A stretch of DNA of 64,000 bases. Source: Corynebacterium crudilactis. Lineage in GTDB: Bacteria; Actinomycetota; Actinomycetes; Mycobacteriales; Mycobacteriaceae. Position 1 is the first letter of the stretch. The number at the start of each line of letters is the position of its first letter. The stretch spans positions 633,358 through 697,357 of the forward strand of contig NZ_CP015622.1 of NCBI RefSeq assembly GCF_001643015.1, read 5' to 3'. Below the pieces are notes generated by a model that saw only the letters and a list, made by a program, of their open reading frames with translations, did not search any database and was not told where the DNA came from. Shown in pieces: positions 10,635 to 19,520 of the stretch. A program made the position numbers and the translations under genes.

Positions 10635-12206
10635 GTGAGCCTTCAGACAAATCATCGCCCAGTACTCGTCGTTGACTTCGGCGCACAGTACGCGCAGCTG
10701 ATCGCACGTCGTGTGCGCGAAGCCGGCATCTACTCCGAAGTCATCCCGCACACCGCTACAGCAGCCGATGTGCGCGCTAAAAACGCCTCCGCCCTTATCC
10801 TTTCCGGCGGCCCATCCTCCGTCTACGCTGAGGGAGCTCCTTCCCTTGACGCAGAGATCCTTGAGCTCGGCTTGCCAGTATTTGGCATCTGCTACGGCTT
10901 CCAGGCTATGACCCACGCGCTCGGTGGCACTGTTGCCAACACCGGTAGCCGTGAATACGGACGCACCGACATTAATGTTGCCGGTGGCGTTCTTCACGAG
11001 GGTCTAGAAACCTGCCACAAGGTATGGATGAGCCACGGTGACGCTGTCTCTGAAGCCCCAGCAGGCTTCGAGGTCACTGCGTCTTCTCAGGGTGCACCAG
11101 TTGCAGCCTTTGAAAACAAGGACCGCAAAATGGCTGGCGTGCAGTACCACCCAGAGGTACTGCACTCCCCACACGGACAGCAAGTGCTAACCCGCTTCCT
11201 CACTGAGATCGCAGGCCTGAAGCAGGACTGGACCGCAGCAAATATTGCTGAGGAACTCATTGAGAAGGTCCGTGAGCAGATCGGCGAGACCGGTCGTGCA
11301 ATTTGTGGCCTTTCCGGTGGTGTGGACTCTGCAGTTGCAGGTGCCCTCGTGCAGCGCGCAATCGGTGACCGCCTCACCTGTGTCTTCGTCGACCACGGTC
11401 TGCTTCGTGCCGGCGAGCGCGAGCAGGTTGAAAAGGACTTCGTCGCAGCAACCGGTGCAAAGCTGGTTACCGTTGATGAGCGTCAGGCATTCCTGACCAA
11501 GCTTGCAGGCGTTACCGATCCTGAAGCAAAGCGTAAAGCAATCGGCGCAGAATTCATCCGCTCCTTCGAGCGCGCTGTAACCGGCGTCCTTGAGGATGCT
11601 CCAGAAGGTTCCACCGTGGACTTCCTGGTTCAGGGCACCCTGTACCCAGACGTTGTCGAGTCCGGAGGCGGATCAGGTACCGCAAACATCAAGAGCCACC
11701 ACAACGTTGGCGGACTGCCAGACGATGTGGAATTCAAGCTTGTTGAGCCACTGCGTGATCTCTTCAAGGACGAAGTTCGTGCCGTTGGCCGTGAACTTGG
11801 ACTTCCTGAGGAAATCGTTGGCCGCCAGCCATTCCCAGGACCAGGACTTGGCATCCGCATCATCGGTGAAGTCACCGAAGAGCGCCTAGAGATCCTCCGC
11901 CACGCTGACCTGATCGCTCGTACTGAGCTGACCGCAGCTGGCCTGGACGGAATCATCTGGCAGTGCCCAGTGGTTCTGCTTGCTGATGTCCGTTCTGTTG
12001 GCGTCCAGGGCGATGGCCGTACCTATGGTCACCCAATCGTCTTGCGTCCAGTGTCTTCTGAAGATGCCATGACCGCTGACTGGACTCGTCTTCCTTATGA
12101 GGTGCTAGAGAAGATCTCCACCCGAATCACCAACGAAGTTCCAAATGTGAACCGCGTGGTGCTGGACGTGACCTCCAAGCCACCAGGAACCATCGAATGG
12201 GAGTAA
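10635..12206 (+). CDS. guaA: GMP synthase (glutamine-hydrolysing) GuaA
   Basis: Converts XMP, ATP and glutamine to GMP. The 523-residue protein has an N-terminal class I amidotransferase domain with catalytic C86 in [11 protein letters not shown] and the His-Glu pair in QYHPEV, a PP-loop ATP pyrophosphatase domain beginning [12 protein letters not shown], and the dimerisation domain ending in KPPGTIEWE, the conserved GuaA C-terminus. It begins with GTG at 10635, apparently on a leaderless transcript, and is followed by a strong terminator. It completes the guaB-guaB3-guaA set, but each gene has its own transcription signals. Confidence 0.97.
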   Translation: MSLQTNHRPVLVVDFGAQYAQLIARRVREAGIYSEVIPHTATAADVRAKNASALILSGGPSSVYAEGAPSLDAEILELGLPVFGICYGFQAMTHALGGTVANTGSREYGRTDINVAGGVLHEGLETCHKVWMSHGDAVSEAPAGFEVTASSQGAPVAAFENKDRKMAGVQYHPEVLHSPHGQQVLTRFLTEIAGLKQDWTAANIAEELIEKVREQIGETGRAICGLSGGVDSAVAGALVQRAIGDRLTCVFVDHGLLRAGEREQVEKDFVAATGAKLVTVDERQAFLTKLAGVTDPEAKRKAIGAEFIRSFERAVTGVLEDAPEGSTVDFLVQGTLYPDVVESGGGSGTANIKSHHNVGGLPDDVEFKLVEPLRDLFKDEVRAVGRELGLPEEIVGRQPFPGPGLGIRIIGEVTEERLEILRHADLIARTELTAAGLDGIIWQCPVVLLADVRSVGVQGDGRTYGHPIVLRPVSSEDAMTADWTRLPYEVLEKISTRITNEVPNVNRVVLDVTSKPPGTIEWE

Positions 12207-12229
12207 GCCTAAAATAATAGTTTAGGTTT

Positions 12230-12261
12230 AAAGCGGCAATCACTTGTGTGATTGCCGCTTT
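12230..12261 (+). terminator. guaA terminator
   Basis: A perfect 14-bp stem (AAAGCGGCAATCAC and complement) with a TTGT loop, about 24 bp after the guaA stop codon and followed by CCGCTTTTT. Confidence 0.92.
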
Positions 12262-12336
12262 CCGCTTTTTAGGGCATGTGTAAAAGCGTATGCTGGGAAT
12301 CGTTCTTTTCATCACAACAGAGCAGGAGAGTCTTCG

Positions 12337-12780
12337 ATGAGCGAAATCCTCGAGACCTATTGGGCACCACATTTCGGATCCACCGATGAGGCCAGCGCAT
12401 TAGTGTCCTACCTGGCACAAGCAACGAGCGATCCCATTGAGGTACATGCGTTGTTTGCTGATCTGGGTCTAGATAGACTCTCTGGAAATTACACCGACAC
12501 AGAGCTAGACGGTTTCGGTGATGCGTTTCTCGTGGTAGCAGCACTGTCTGTGCTCATTGCAGAAAATAAAGCTGCCGGAGCTATAGATTTGGGACAGCTC
12601 GGTGGTGCACAGAAGACAGTGCGCCTGCATATGGATTCCAAAGAAAACACCCAGATAAATACTGCGTTGAAGTATTTCGCACTTTCACCAGAAGACCACG
12701 CCGCAGCAGAGCGCTTTGATGAAGATGACCTCACAGAGCTTGCCGATCTTAGTGAACAGCTGCGTGGCCAGCTGGATTAA
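12337..12780 (+). CDS. Hypothetical cytosolic protein
   Basis: A 147-residue, acidic, probably all-helical protein without membrane segments or recognised motifs. ATG at 12337 is chosen for the GCAGGAGAG ribosome site 8 bases upstream; a longer frame back to 12244 overlaps the guaA terminator. It stands alone between guaA and the convergent PspC/LiaF-like gene. TATGCT at about 12289 could be its -10 box. Not recognised; it may be specific to corynebacteria. Confidence 0.7.
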   Translation: MSEILETYWAPHFGSTDEASALVSYLAQATSDPIEVHALFADLGLDRLSGNYTDTELDGFGDAFLVVAALSVLIAENKAAGAIDLGQLGGAQKTVRLHMDSKENTQINTALKYFALSPEDHAAAERFDEDDLTELADLSEQLRGQLD

Positions 12781-12794
12781 TCCAGGGAAACTAA

Positions 12795-13979
12795 TTAGTT
12801 ATCTTGATCGGCGAATACGACATCGACATCGCCAATACCTGAGCTCACGAAGATATTGAGCATCGGGCCTTCCAAACCATCATTGTGTTCAGCAAGGTTT
12901 CCGACATCACAATGAGTGGTGCCCACACCAGCAGAACATGTCAGGTTGATGGGCACATTATCAGGCAAAGTTACTTTTACTTCGCCGATGCCAGAACTGA
13001 TCTGGACATTGCGTACCCGATCAAGTTCAGTCAATTGGCTGAAATCAAGATCCATTTCGCCAACACCTGAAGAGTAGTTATCGGCTAAATCTCCATTGGT
13101 AGGGGAGAGATAGACATCCCCGATACCGGAGGTGTCTTCTTCAAAATGCCCTGGATCTATGCCCATGACAATAACACCAGCGCCCACTGTGAGAACCGCG
13201 CCGGTTCCTACTACGCCACCGACAATCCACGGCCACACGCGGTGCTTTTTTGCAGGTGTTGGGGGAGCGACCTGCATATCCCAGGAGTTGTACTGGTTGT
13301 GGGCAAGTGGATCCCACTGAGGAGCATCTGCAGATTGCTGTGCAAAAGGCGCATAATAACCATCGACTGGGGTGATTTCGCTGAGATCGGGTTGGGGTTG
13401 CGGGTATTGATCTTCGTTTTTCATGGTGGGATCATCCTCGGGAATGGTGAATTCAGTGGTTAAAAGTCCGCGGGGTGGAATGGGTTGTTTTTTGTGCAAG
13501 GCCCACCACATGGTTAAAAGTGCGAGATAAGTAATTGCGGAGGCTGGGCCGAATAATTTCGTAGCGCCAGAACCTAAAATTCCAGAAAAAATTAGGAATG
13601 CGATGAGCAGCCACCAGCCGTGATTTCGATCTTTGGTATGCCCTGGGGTCCACAAAGCCTCAACCGGGGAGACGGGGACGGAATAGCGTGGCATACACAT
13701 CCATGCGAGGAGATAAGCTGCAATACCGGCTCCGAAGACACCCGAAACAACAAAAAATAGACGAATGAGTACTGGATCTATTTGATAGCGAATGCCAATG
13801 CCTTCACATACGCCGGCGACTTTGGCATTGCCACCTTGTTTAGAAGGTAAACGAACTGGTCGGGTCTGCCACATTTGTTGCATCACACTATCGGAAAGCG
13901 TTGGTGCAGGAGATTGAAAACTAGGTTGTGCAAAAGGAATAAAACCGTGGTGGTTCTGTGACTCCTCAAAAGTACTCAT
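12795..13979 (-). CDS. PspC-domain membrane protein with LiaF-like repeated C-terminus
   Basis: A 394-residue membrane protein. A PspC domain (about residues 40-100; GVCEGIGIRYQIDPVLIRLFF) is followed by two further hydrophobic segments (about 120-165), a cytoplasmic Pro-rich linker, another membrane helix (about 245-270), and a beta-rich outer domain with five copies of a S[SA]G[IV]G[DET] motif near residues 284, 304, 330, 351 and 381. Such repeats are typical of LiaF/DUF2154-like adhesive beta-helices that control envelope-stress kinases. It is transcribed divergently from a kinase that also has a PspC domain, so it likely acts as its regulator or shared sensor. Confidence 0.82.
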   Translation of the reverse strand: MSTFEESQNHHGFIPFAQPSFQSPAPTLSDSVMQQMWQTRPVRLPSKQGGNAKVAGVCEGIGIRYQIDPVLIRLFFVVSGVFGAGIAAYLLAWMCMPRYSVPVSPVEALWTPGHTKDRNHGWWLLIAFLIFSGILGSGATKLFGPASAITYLALLTMWWALHKKQPIPPRGLLTTEFTIPEDDPTMKNEDQYPQPQPDLSEITPVDGYYAPFAQQSADAPQWDPLAHNQYNSWDMQVAPPTPAKKHRVWPWIVGGVVGTGAVLTVGAGVIVMGIDPGHFEEDTSGIGDVYLSPTNGDLADNYSSGVGEMDLDFSQLTELDRVRNVQISSGIGEVKVTLPDNVPINLTCSAGVGTTHCDVGNLAEHNDGLEGPMLNIFVSSGIGDVDVVFADQDN

Positions 13980-14083
13980 AGCTTCTATTGTGAAGCGTCT
14001 TGTTATAAAAGTGAATGGGGGAAAGCCCTGAAAAATGGGCCTTCAGGGTGTTCCCTGATGGATCCGTGTCGCAGGGCCATGAC

Positions 14084-15286
14084 ATGATCAAAGACATGAG
14101 TAATACACCGGCACCTTATACTTCGCAGCCAGCGGGAAACATGGTGCCTTTATATCCAGCTTTTACTAGATCAAGAGATGGCAGAGTTGTTGCGGGTGTA
14201 GCTGCCGGCCTTGCCAAACACCTCAATGTGTCTGTGTTGTGGGTGCGTGCGCTGCTAATTTTGGCAGCACTGCTCAGTGGCGCGGGCGTTTTTGCCTATG
14301 CCTTGATCTGGACTTTTACGCGCATTGAGAAAAAGGGCAGTGGGGAGGCGTCGAAAAGCAGCCGCTGGATGTCCTGGGGCATGGTACTGCTGGCAGTCGG
14401 TGGTGCGGCTGCTTCGTTGATGCTGAGCACCGGCTTTGCGCTGGGCACTCTGGTGCCTATTGGTGTGGTGGGTATTGGTCTGCTGATGGTCTGGCTGGCC
14501 TATGACCGCGGAATTGATTCTGGGCCGAATGTGCTGATCATCGCCACCGGCGGTGTGTTGATGCTGGCTGCGATCGTATTGATCGTGATGAATTGGGGTA
14601 CTCAGGACGGCTTTTTGATGGCGCTGGCCGCAGTGGTGCTCACACTGATGGGCGTGGCGGCGCTCGGTGTGCCGTTGTGGGTACGGATGTGGGATCAGTT
14701 GGGCGAAGAACGCGCTGAAAAAGCTGCAGCTGCAGAGCGCGCAGACATTGCCTCCCGCCTGCATGATTCGGTGCTGCAAACCTTAGCGCTGATTCAAAAG
14801 CGTGCTGATGATCCAGCAGAAGTCGCGCGCCTTGCCCGTGGACAGGAACGCGAGCTGCGCCAATGGCTGTTTGATTCTCAAGATAAAACACCACAAACAA
14901 CAGGCACGGTGTTTACCGCCTTGGAACGTGCTTGCGGTGAAGTAGAAGATATTTATGCCCTGCGCATCGTCCCTGTAACAGTGGGAACTGATGAAGCTTT
15001 GACGGAGCAAACGCAGGCAGCCGTGATGGCAGCCAGGGAAGCGCTGGTGAATGTGGCCAAGCATGCCGGTGTAGAAACCGCCGATGTGTATGCCGAAATT
15101 ATGCTCGGGGAGCTCAGCATTTTCGTACGTGATCGTGGTACAGGATTTGATCCGGATAACATTCCGGATGGACACCATGGCCTTGCCGAATCCGTGCATG
15201 GCCGGGTGGAACGAGCAGGCGGAAAAGTACGGATTAAATCCACCATTGGTGAAGGCACCGAAGTAGCTATCACCATGGATGTCTAG
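14084..15286 (+). CDS. cgtS8: PspC-domain sensor histidine kinase (NarL/DesK type)
   Basis: A 400-residue kinase. An N-terminal PspC domain (GVAAGLAKHLNVSVLWVRALL) leads into about five membrane segments, then a HisKA_3 dimerisation helix with phospho-acceptor H227 in SRLHDSVLQTLALI, and a HATPase_c domain with the N-box AAREALVNVAKHAG and G-box RDRGTGFDP. Start ATG 14084 has AGGG seven bases upstream; ATG 14096 is an alternative. The partner regulator follows 42 bp downstream. This corresponds to the C. glutamicum CgtSR8 system, whose signal is not known to me; the architecture argues for membrane or cell-wall stress. A GTCGAAAAGC word falls in its linker at 14350. Confidence 0.9.
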   Translation: MIKDMSNTPAPYTSQPAGNMVPLYPAFTRSRDGRVVAGVAAGLAKHLNVSVLWVRALLILAALLSGAGVFAYALIWTFTRIEKKGSGEASKSSRWMSWGMVLLAVGGAAASLMLSTGFALGTLVPIGVVGIGLLMVWLAYDRGIDSGPNVLIIATGGVLMLAAIVLIVMNWGTQDGFLMALAAVVLTLMGVAALGVPLWVRMWDQLGEERAEKAAAAERADIASRLHDSVLQTLALIQKRADDPAEVARLARGQERELRQWLFDSQDKTPQTTGTVFTALERACGEVEDIYALRIVPVTVGTDEALTEQTQAAVMAAREALVNVAKHAGVETADVYAEIMLGELSIFVRDRGTGFDPDNIPDGHHGLAESVHGRVERAGGKVRIKSTIGEGTEVAITMDV

Positions 15287-15328
15287 CTAGTCGTACGCGC
15301 TCGGCAGTGTCGTTGTAACCTGAAAGAC

Positions 15329-16021
15329 ATGGTTGATGTGTTTTTGGTCGATGATCACTCCGTGTTTCGTTCCGGTGTCAAAGCAGAATTAGGCGACGCT
15401 GTCACAGTAGTCGGCGAAGCCGGAACGGTGGCTGATGCCGTAGCCGGCATCAAAGCAAGCAAACCGGAGGTGGTGCTTCTCGACGTCCACATGCCCGATG
15501 GCGGCGGCCTCGCAGTCCTCCAGCAGATCAACGAATCCGATGTAGAAACCATCTTTCTGGCGTTGAGCGTGTCCGATGCAGCTGAAGATGTTATCGCGAT
15601 CATCCGCGGCGGTGCCAGGGGATATGTCACCAAATCGATCTCTGGCGAAGAACTCGTAGAAGCCATCAACCGCGTTAACTCCGGCGATGCTTTCTTCTCC
15701 CCACGCCTCGCAGGCTTTGTTCTCGACGCTTTCGCAGCACCCGATTCCACCGCAGGTGCAGGCATCGTGGACGCACCCGAAAAAGACGCAGCCGTAGAAT
15801 CAGGCAAGATTCTCGACGACCCCGTAGTTGATGCCTTAACCCGCCGTGAATTGGAAGTATTACGCCTTTTAGCCCGTGGATACACCTACAAAGAAATCGG
15901 CAAAGAGCTGTTTATCTCTGTTAAAACAGTGGAAACCCATGCCTCTAATATCCTGCGGAAAACCCAACAATCCAACCGCCACGCGCTTACCCGCTGGGCT
16001 CATTCAAGGGATCTTGACTAA
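15329..16021 (+). CDS. cgtR8: LuxR/NarL-type response regulator
   Basis: A 230-residue two-component regulator. The receiver domain (1-120) has phospho-acceptor D52 in VVLLDVHMPDGGG, a Thr/Ser switch replaced by the LALSVS segment, and K in GYVTKS. A linker of about 40 residues follows, then a GerE-type helix-turn-helix (LTRRELEVLRLLARGYTYKEIGKELFISVKTVETH). It is cotranscribed with the PspC-domain kinase and overlaps the next small membrane-protein gene by one base (TAATG). TAACCT 7 bp before ATG suggests it may also have a leaderless start of its own. Confidence 0.92.
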   Translation: MVDVFLVDDHSVFRSGVKAELGDAVTVVGEAGTVADAVAGIKASKPEVVLLDVHMPDGGGLAVLQQINESDVETIFLALSVSDAAEDVIAIIRGGARGYVTKSISGEELVEAINRVNSGDAFFSPRLAGFVLDAFAAPDSTAGAGIVDAPEKDAAVESGKILDDPVVDALTRRELEVLRLLARGYTYKEIGKELFISVKTVETHASNILRKTQQSNRHALTRWAHSRDLD

Positions 16022-16359
16022 TGGCATCATCTAAAAAGAAGGGCGCTGGTTCGTCGGGCTCGCGGGCTCGGGCTGGGCGTGGGGCTGGTGGCTCTGAGCA
16101 GATTGATCAAAGCCAAGCGAAATTTACCTTCCAACCCACCAGAACACTGCTGTTCAGCATTATTTTCACCGTTCTAGTGATGTGGCAATCAGGCTTTTCC
16201 CTCTGGTATGCCATCCCGATGTGGTTCTTCGTTTGGGCGATCTTTATTCTCGGCCACAGTTTTTATAACTGGGCGAACCTCAAACTAATCCAGATGGGAC
16301 GCCGCAACAAACAAGTCTTAGAAGAACAAGAACAGCAGAAAAAGAAGCGAGGATTCTAG
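16021..16359 (+). CDS. Small basic two-helix membrane protein, coupled to the response regulator
   Basis: 112 residues: a Ser/Gly/Lys-rich cytoplasmic N-terminus, two hydrophobic segments (about 42-60 and 66-85), and a Gln/Lys-rich tail (EEQEQQKKKRGF). It begins within the stop codon of the response regulator (TAATG), so it is a translational partner of the two-component system. The family is not recognised; an accessory membrane subunit of the kinase is possible but unproven. Confidence 0.75.
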   Translation: MASSKKKGAGSSGSRARAGRGAGGSEQIDQSQAKFTFQPTRTLLFSIIFTVLVMWQSGFSLWYAIPMWFFVWAIFILGHSFYNWANLKLIQMGRRNKQVLEEQEQQKKKRGF

Positions 16360-16415
16360 ACTTTTCTTCGGCCCGTTTGAGTGGCGAGCTTAGGCGTGCT
16401 GTTTGGGAATTTTGT

Positions 16416-16859
16416 CTAGGTATTTTTGCGAGGCTCTTGCGCAAACGCCAGCTTTCGGCTGCCATCCACATGGGGGAATGTGAGATAGGTCCAGCCGGCA
16501 GCTGCAATAAATACTAAAATTGTTGCCCACAGTGGCGCACCTGAAATAAGCGGTGTGAGCATTAGCGCCAACCACGTGAAAAACAGCGGCATGACTTGCC
16601 CGATAGTGGGGACCGGCGAAATATTGTGCTGGAAACGGTACATTCTCATTTCCCCACGATAAGGATGAGCAAACGCGATCAGTAGCGCAAGTGCCAGACC
16701 AATACCAGTGATAGAGAACTTCACGGTTGGAGCCAGGTCAGTGGTCAGAGCTGCAAGAGCTGCACCTACCAAGAATGAACAACTAATCCTTACACTCACA
16801 GGTGTTGGAATTGGAGTGACATGGGATTTCATATTGGAGTAGCTGTTCATCGGATCCAT
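16416..16859 (-). CDS. Hypothetical four-helix membrane protein
   Basis: About 147 residues with four hydrophobic segments (SCSFLVGAALAALTT, ITGIGLALALLIAFAHP, VMPLFFTWLALMLTPLIS, ATILVFIAAAGWTYLTF). Start is uncertain: ATG 16859, 16850 or 16832 are all possible and none has an ideal ribosome site; the frame opens further to 16955 but would overlap the lipoprotein gene. It follows the lipoprotein gene in the same orientation after 62 bp. I do not recognise the family. Confidence 0.6.
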   Translation of the reverse strand: MDPMNSYSNMKSHVTPIPTPVSVRISCSFLVGAALAALTTDLAPTVKFSITGIGLALALLIAFAHPYRGEMRMYRFQHNISPVPTIGQVMPLFFTWLALMLTPLISGAPLWATILVFIAAAGWTYLTFPHVDGSRKLAFAQEPRKNT

Positions 16860-16921
16860 AGGTCTAAGAGTATCGCCTTCCGAAATCCCATGCCGCAGGA
16901 GTGCACTCTTTGAATTTAGAC

Positions 16922-17890
16922 TTATGGTCCATAGACCCATTGGCCACCTGAGCACATCATCATATTTCCCGATGCATCTTGTCCACCAGCTTCGTATCCT
17001 TCACATGTCCCACCTGGTGTAGCAGTCCCGACTCCGAGAGGTTCTGGACCGTAGACCCAGATTGGGTTGGGGGTTCCTGCGTAAATACAGACTAAGTTTG
17101 AACCATCTGCAGCTTGACTTGGCTGCTGGAGCATTGAGACAGGGCAAGAAGCACCATAAGCAGGTGCCGCAGGAGCTGGGGCTACAGAAGTTTCAACGGT
17201 GTTTTGTGAGATTACAGTTTCCTGTGCTGGAGCTTGCAGAGGGGTGCTCGGATCGATTGGTGTTTCTTCTCGTGGAGTAGTTATTCCAGTGGCTGGCTTC
17301 GAATTGCTCAAATCATTGAGCGCAATCCAAGTTAGTTTCCCAGCACCGAGCTCACTATGCGAGAAACCAAATTGCTCTGCAGTGGCATCTTGAGGGATTT
17401 GGAATACCCAGGTCATTGGCGCATCGAAACCTGATCCCAAATGATGGTTGCATTCCGGGTTGCCAGGAATTAGGAATAAATCCCGTATTGGTTGGTATAC
17501 GGCCTCTTGATCAGTAGAGATTTCCGTGTAGACAGTTGAACCAGTGGCTGCACAGGTGAGGTCCATATCTGCTCCACTTTCATTCTTTATAGTTGTTTCG
17601 ACTACGACGAAGATTCCGTCTTCTCTAGACATCTCGGGTTGGATATCGCCAGAAGGCCTGTCTAGAGATTCCATATCTATAGAGCCTGTTGTGAAGGCGG
17701 AATTGATAGTGATCGTCACGCCGTCAGCTGATACTGCGGAGTTCATTTCAGGCAGAGTCGAGGTTGTTTCCGACGCAACACTAGACACTGTTGTTTCAGA
17801 TCCATCAGTGTCTGCCGTGGAGGAACAGGCGGATAATCCTAGGCCCAAGGCGATTAATGCTGTGGCGAAGGTACCGGAGCGTTTAAACAT
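16922..17890 (-). CDS. Secreted lipoprotein with WVYGP-type C-terminal repeats
   Basis: 322 residues with a lipoprotein signal peptide (lipobox LSAC, lipidated C22). A Ser/Thr-rich spacer is followed by a beta-sandwich domain resembling DUF4352/telokin-like lipoproteins (about residues 55-190, with cysteines that could pair) and a Pro/Ala/Thr linker. The C-terminal ~80 residues carry two copies of a small cysteine-containing unit ending IWVYGP and QWVYGP. Such units may bind a wall or surface ligand, but the function is unknown. It is on the outer face of the membrane next to other envelope genes. Confidence 0.78.
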   Translation of the reverse strand: MFKRSGTFATALIALGLGLSACSSTADTDGSETTVSSVASETTSTLPEMNSAVSADGVTITINSAFTTGSIDMESLDRPSGDIQPEMSREDGIFVVVETTIKNESGADMDLTCAATGSTVYTEISTDQEAVYQPIRDLFLIPGNPECNHHLGSGFDAPMTWVFQIPQDATAEQFGFSHSELGAGKLTWIALNDLSNSKPATGITTPREETPIDPSTPLQAPAQETVISQNTVETSVAPAPAAPAYGASCPVSMLQQPSQAADGSNLVCIYAGTPNPIWVYGPEPLGVGTATPGGTCEGYEAGGQDASGNMMMCSGGQWVYGP

Positions 17891-18025
17891 GATTCGACTT
17901 TTCCTCAGCCTTTATTTGATTTCGTTTCGAGTAAAAAAACTCAATCTAACAGGTTTTGCTTCCATTGATGTTGAAATGGTTTTTGAAAAGTAGATAAGGG
18001 GGTAAAGCTTCGCTTGGGCGATGTG

Positions 18026-18647
18026 ATGACGCGAGTGATGGTCTTGTGGTTTCCCGATTAGCCGGTGCAGGCGGTGCATTTGGATGAGGATGTACCTGCT
18101 CACAATAAATCTGTGGCTATTGCTGCGTATTTTAGTATTCAGGTGTGTGGCTTGGCTGCTTGGAAGCATGGTGTGCGCCGGGGGATGAAAATCCGTCAGG
18201 CGCAGGCGCTATGCCCTGAGCTGGAGGTTGTCGATGCAGATGTGGATCGTTGCCTCGCTCGGTGAGGTTACAGCCAGCATCGAAGTGCTTCGTCCAGGCA
18301 GGGTAGTCATTGATGAGGGTGCTGCTGCGCATTATCACGGTTCAGAAGATAGAGCTGTAGAAATGATTATCGACACCGCCCTATGCCAGGGCATTGACCT
18401 CTACGCCGGCGTTGCTGATGAGATTACGACGGCCGTTATTGCAGCGAGGTCGAATGGGGGGGGGGCGTCGAAAAGCTTTTTACTCCAGCAAGCGCTGCTG
18501 AGTTCTTCTCCTTATACATTATCGTGGGGTGCCACTAAATATCTGATCACCGGATGGGCGAGGCCGTGGCCTGTGGATGATCGATGGTGGGAGAAAACCG
18601 GCACAAAATATGCCCGATTCCAAGTGGTGGAGGCGGGCAGTATCTGA
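18026..18647 (+). pseudogene. imuB: Decayed imuB (DinP2), Y-family polymerase-like mutagenesis protein
   Basis: The remains of ImuB, the non-catalytic Y-family partner of DnaE2/ImuA' in mutagenic repair. The frame starts MTRVMVLWFPD and stops at TAG (18059-18061) exactly where the family has Trp before PVQAV. It reads on to 18265 (GMKIRQAQALCPELEVVDADV), then the homology shifts to another frame (GEVTASIEVLRPGRV) up to a run of ten G (18456-18465), and jumps to the C-terminal ITGWARPWPVDDRWWE motif. About 200 codons remain of the usual ~500, so at least one nonsense change, one frameshift and a large internal deletion are needed. No functional product is expected. Confidence 0.85.
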
Positions 18648-18723
18648 AGAAAGGCAGTTATGCGTGTGGCTTTTAATATGGAGGGAAAATAAGTGGCGTA
18701 TCGAGGCCACTTATTAACCGCAG

Positions 18724-19359
18724 TTACTTCGCTAAAACATCGACAACCAGGCGTGGTGGATCTTGGAGCACATTGACAGAATAAGGGTGCTTGCCGTTGA
18801 GTCCGATGACAAATTGGGAGCGACCCTCAAAGGTGCCTGCGCTGATAACTTGGGAGACGATGCTGCCGGAGCCGTCGACAGTGCCGATGGCTGGATCTTC
18901 AAGGCCTAAATCAAAAGGATAAACAGTGCCATCGATATTCACATTGAGTGCGGTATCACCAGTGAATTTGATGGGGTTTCCGCTGCCTTGTTGGGTGGGG
19001 TTGGAGGTGTAATCAATGAACCAACCTGGATCGCCTTGGCCGGTGAGATCAAAGACTACTCGGTCAAAACCACTGTGTGAGCCGATCCGAACGCCGGTGA
19101 CCATGAGCTGTGCAGGTGCTTCAGGTCGAAGAGTTTTCATGGCAACGTCTGCTTCACCGAGCGCGGTTGGGCCGGTGGAAGCTTGGTTGGAGAGCTGTGC
19201 GCCATCGGCAGTGGCAGACATTGTTTGGGTGGCAGAGCCTGCAGGGGTGGAGGATGTGGATGTTCCGCAACCGGCAAGAGCTAAGGCGCTGGCACTGAGG
19301 ATGGCCAGAACACTGAAGCGGGCACGATGCTTTGATAGAGAGGTTGGCTGCACAATCAT
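18724..19359 (-). CDS. Lipoprotein with AMIN-like domain
   Basis: About 211 residues with a lipoprotein signal (LALAGC, lipidated C31 from ATG 19359; GTG 19365 is an alternative start). After a Thr/Ser/Ala-rich linker comes an AMIN-like beta domain (GVRIGSHSGFDRVVFDLTG ... PPRLVVDVLAK), found in actinobacterial surface lipoproteins and related to the domains that target amidases to the cell wall. It probably sits on the outer face of the membrane and binds envelope material. It is divergent from the sucrase/ferredoxin-like gene. Confidence 0.82.
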   Translation of the reverse strand: MIVQPTSLSKHRARFSVLAILSASALALAGCGTSTSSTPAGSATQTMSATADGAQLSNQASTGPTALGEADVAMKTLRPEAPAQLMVTGVRIGSHSGFDRVVFDLTGQGDPGWFIDYTSNPTQQGSGNPIKFTGDTALNVNIDGTVYPFDLGLEDPAIGTVDGSGSIVSQVISAGTFEGRSQFVIGLNGKHPYSVNVLQDPPRLVVDVLAK

Positions 19360-19520
19360 GCCCACACACTAACCCCGTTCAGCTACGGAAACCTAAGCAA
19401 GAAGCACTATTTTGCCTAATCGTGAACGAATTGTTGTAAAACATGCATAAAACACCAGGATGCTTCAGAATCTCGTGCACGTAGAAATGGTGCGATGACA
19501 ACAACACTAAGCTGGTTGGC

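Noticed and set aside
18456..18465. Ten-G run as a phase-variable switch
   Set aside because: It lies in a gene that is already broken by a stop codon and deletions, so length changes could not restore a product.
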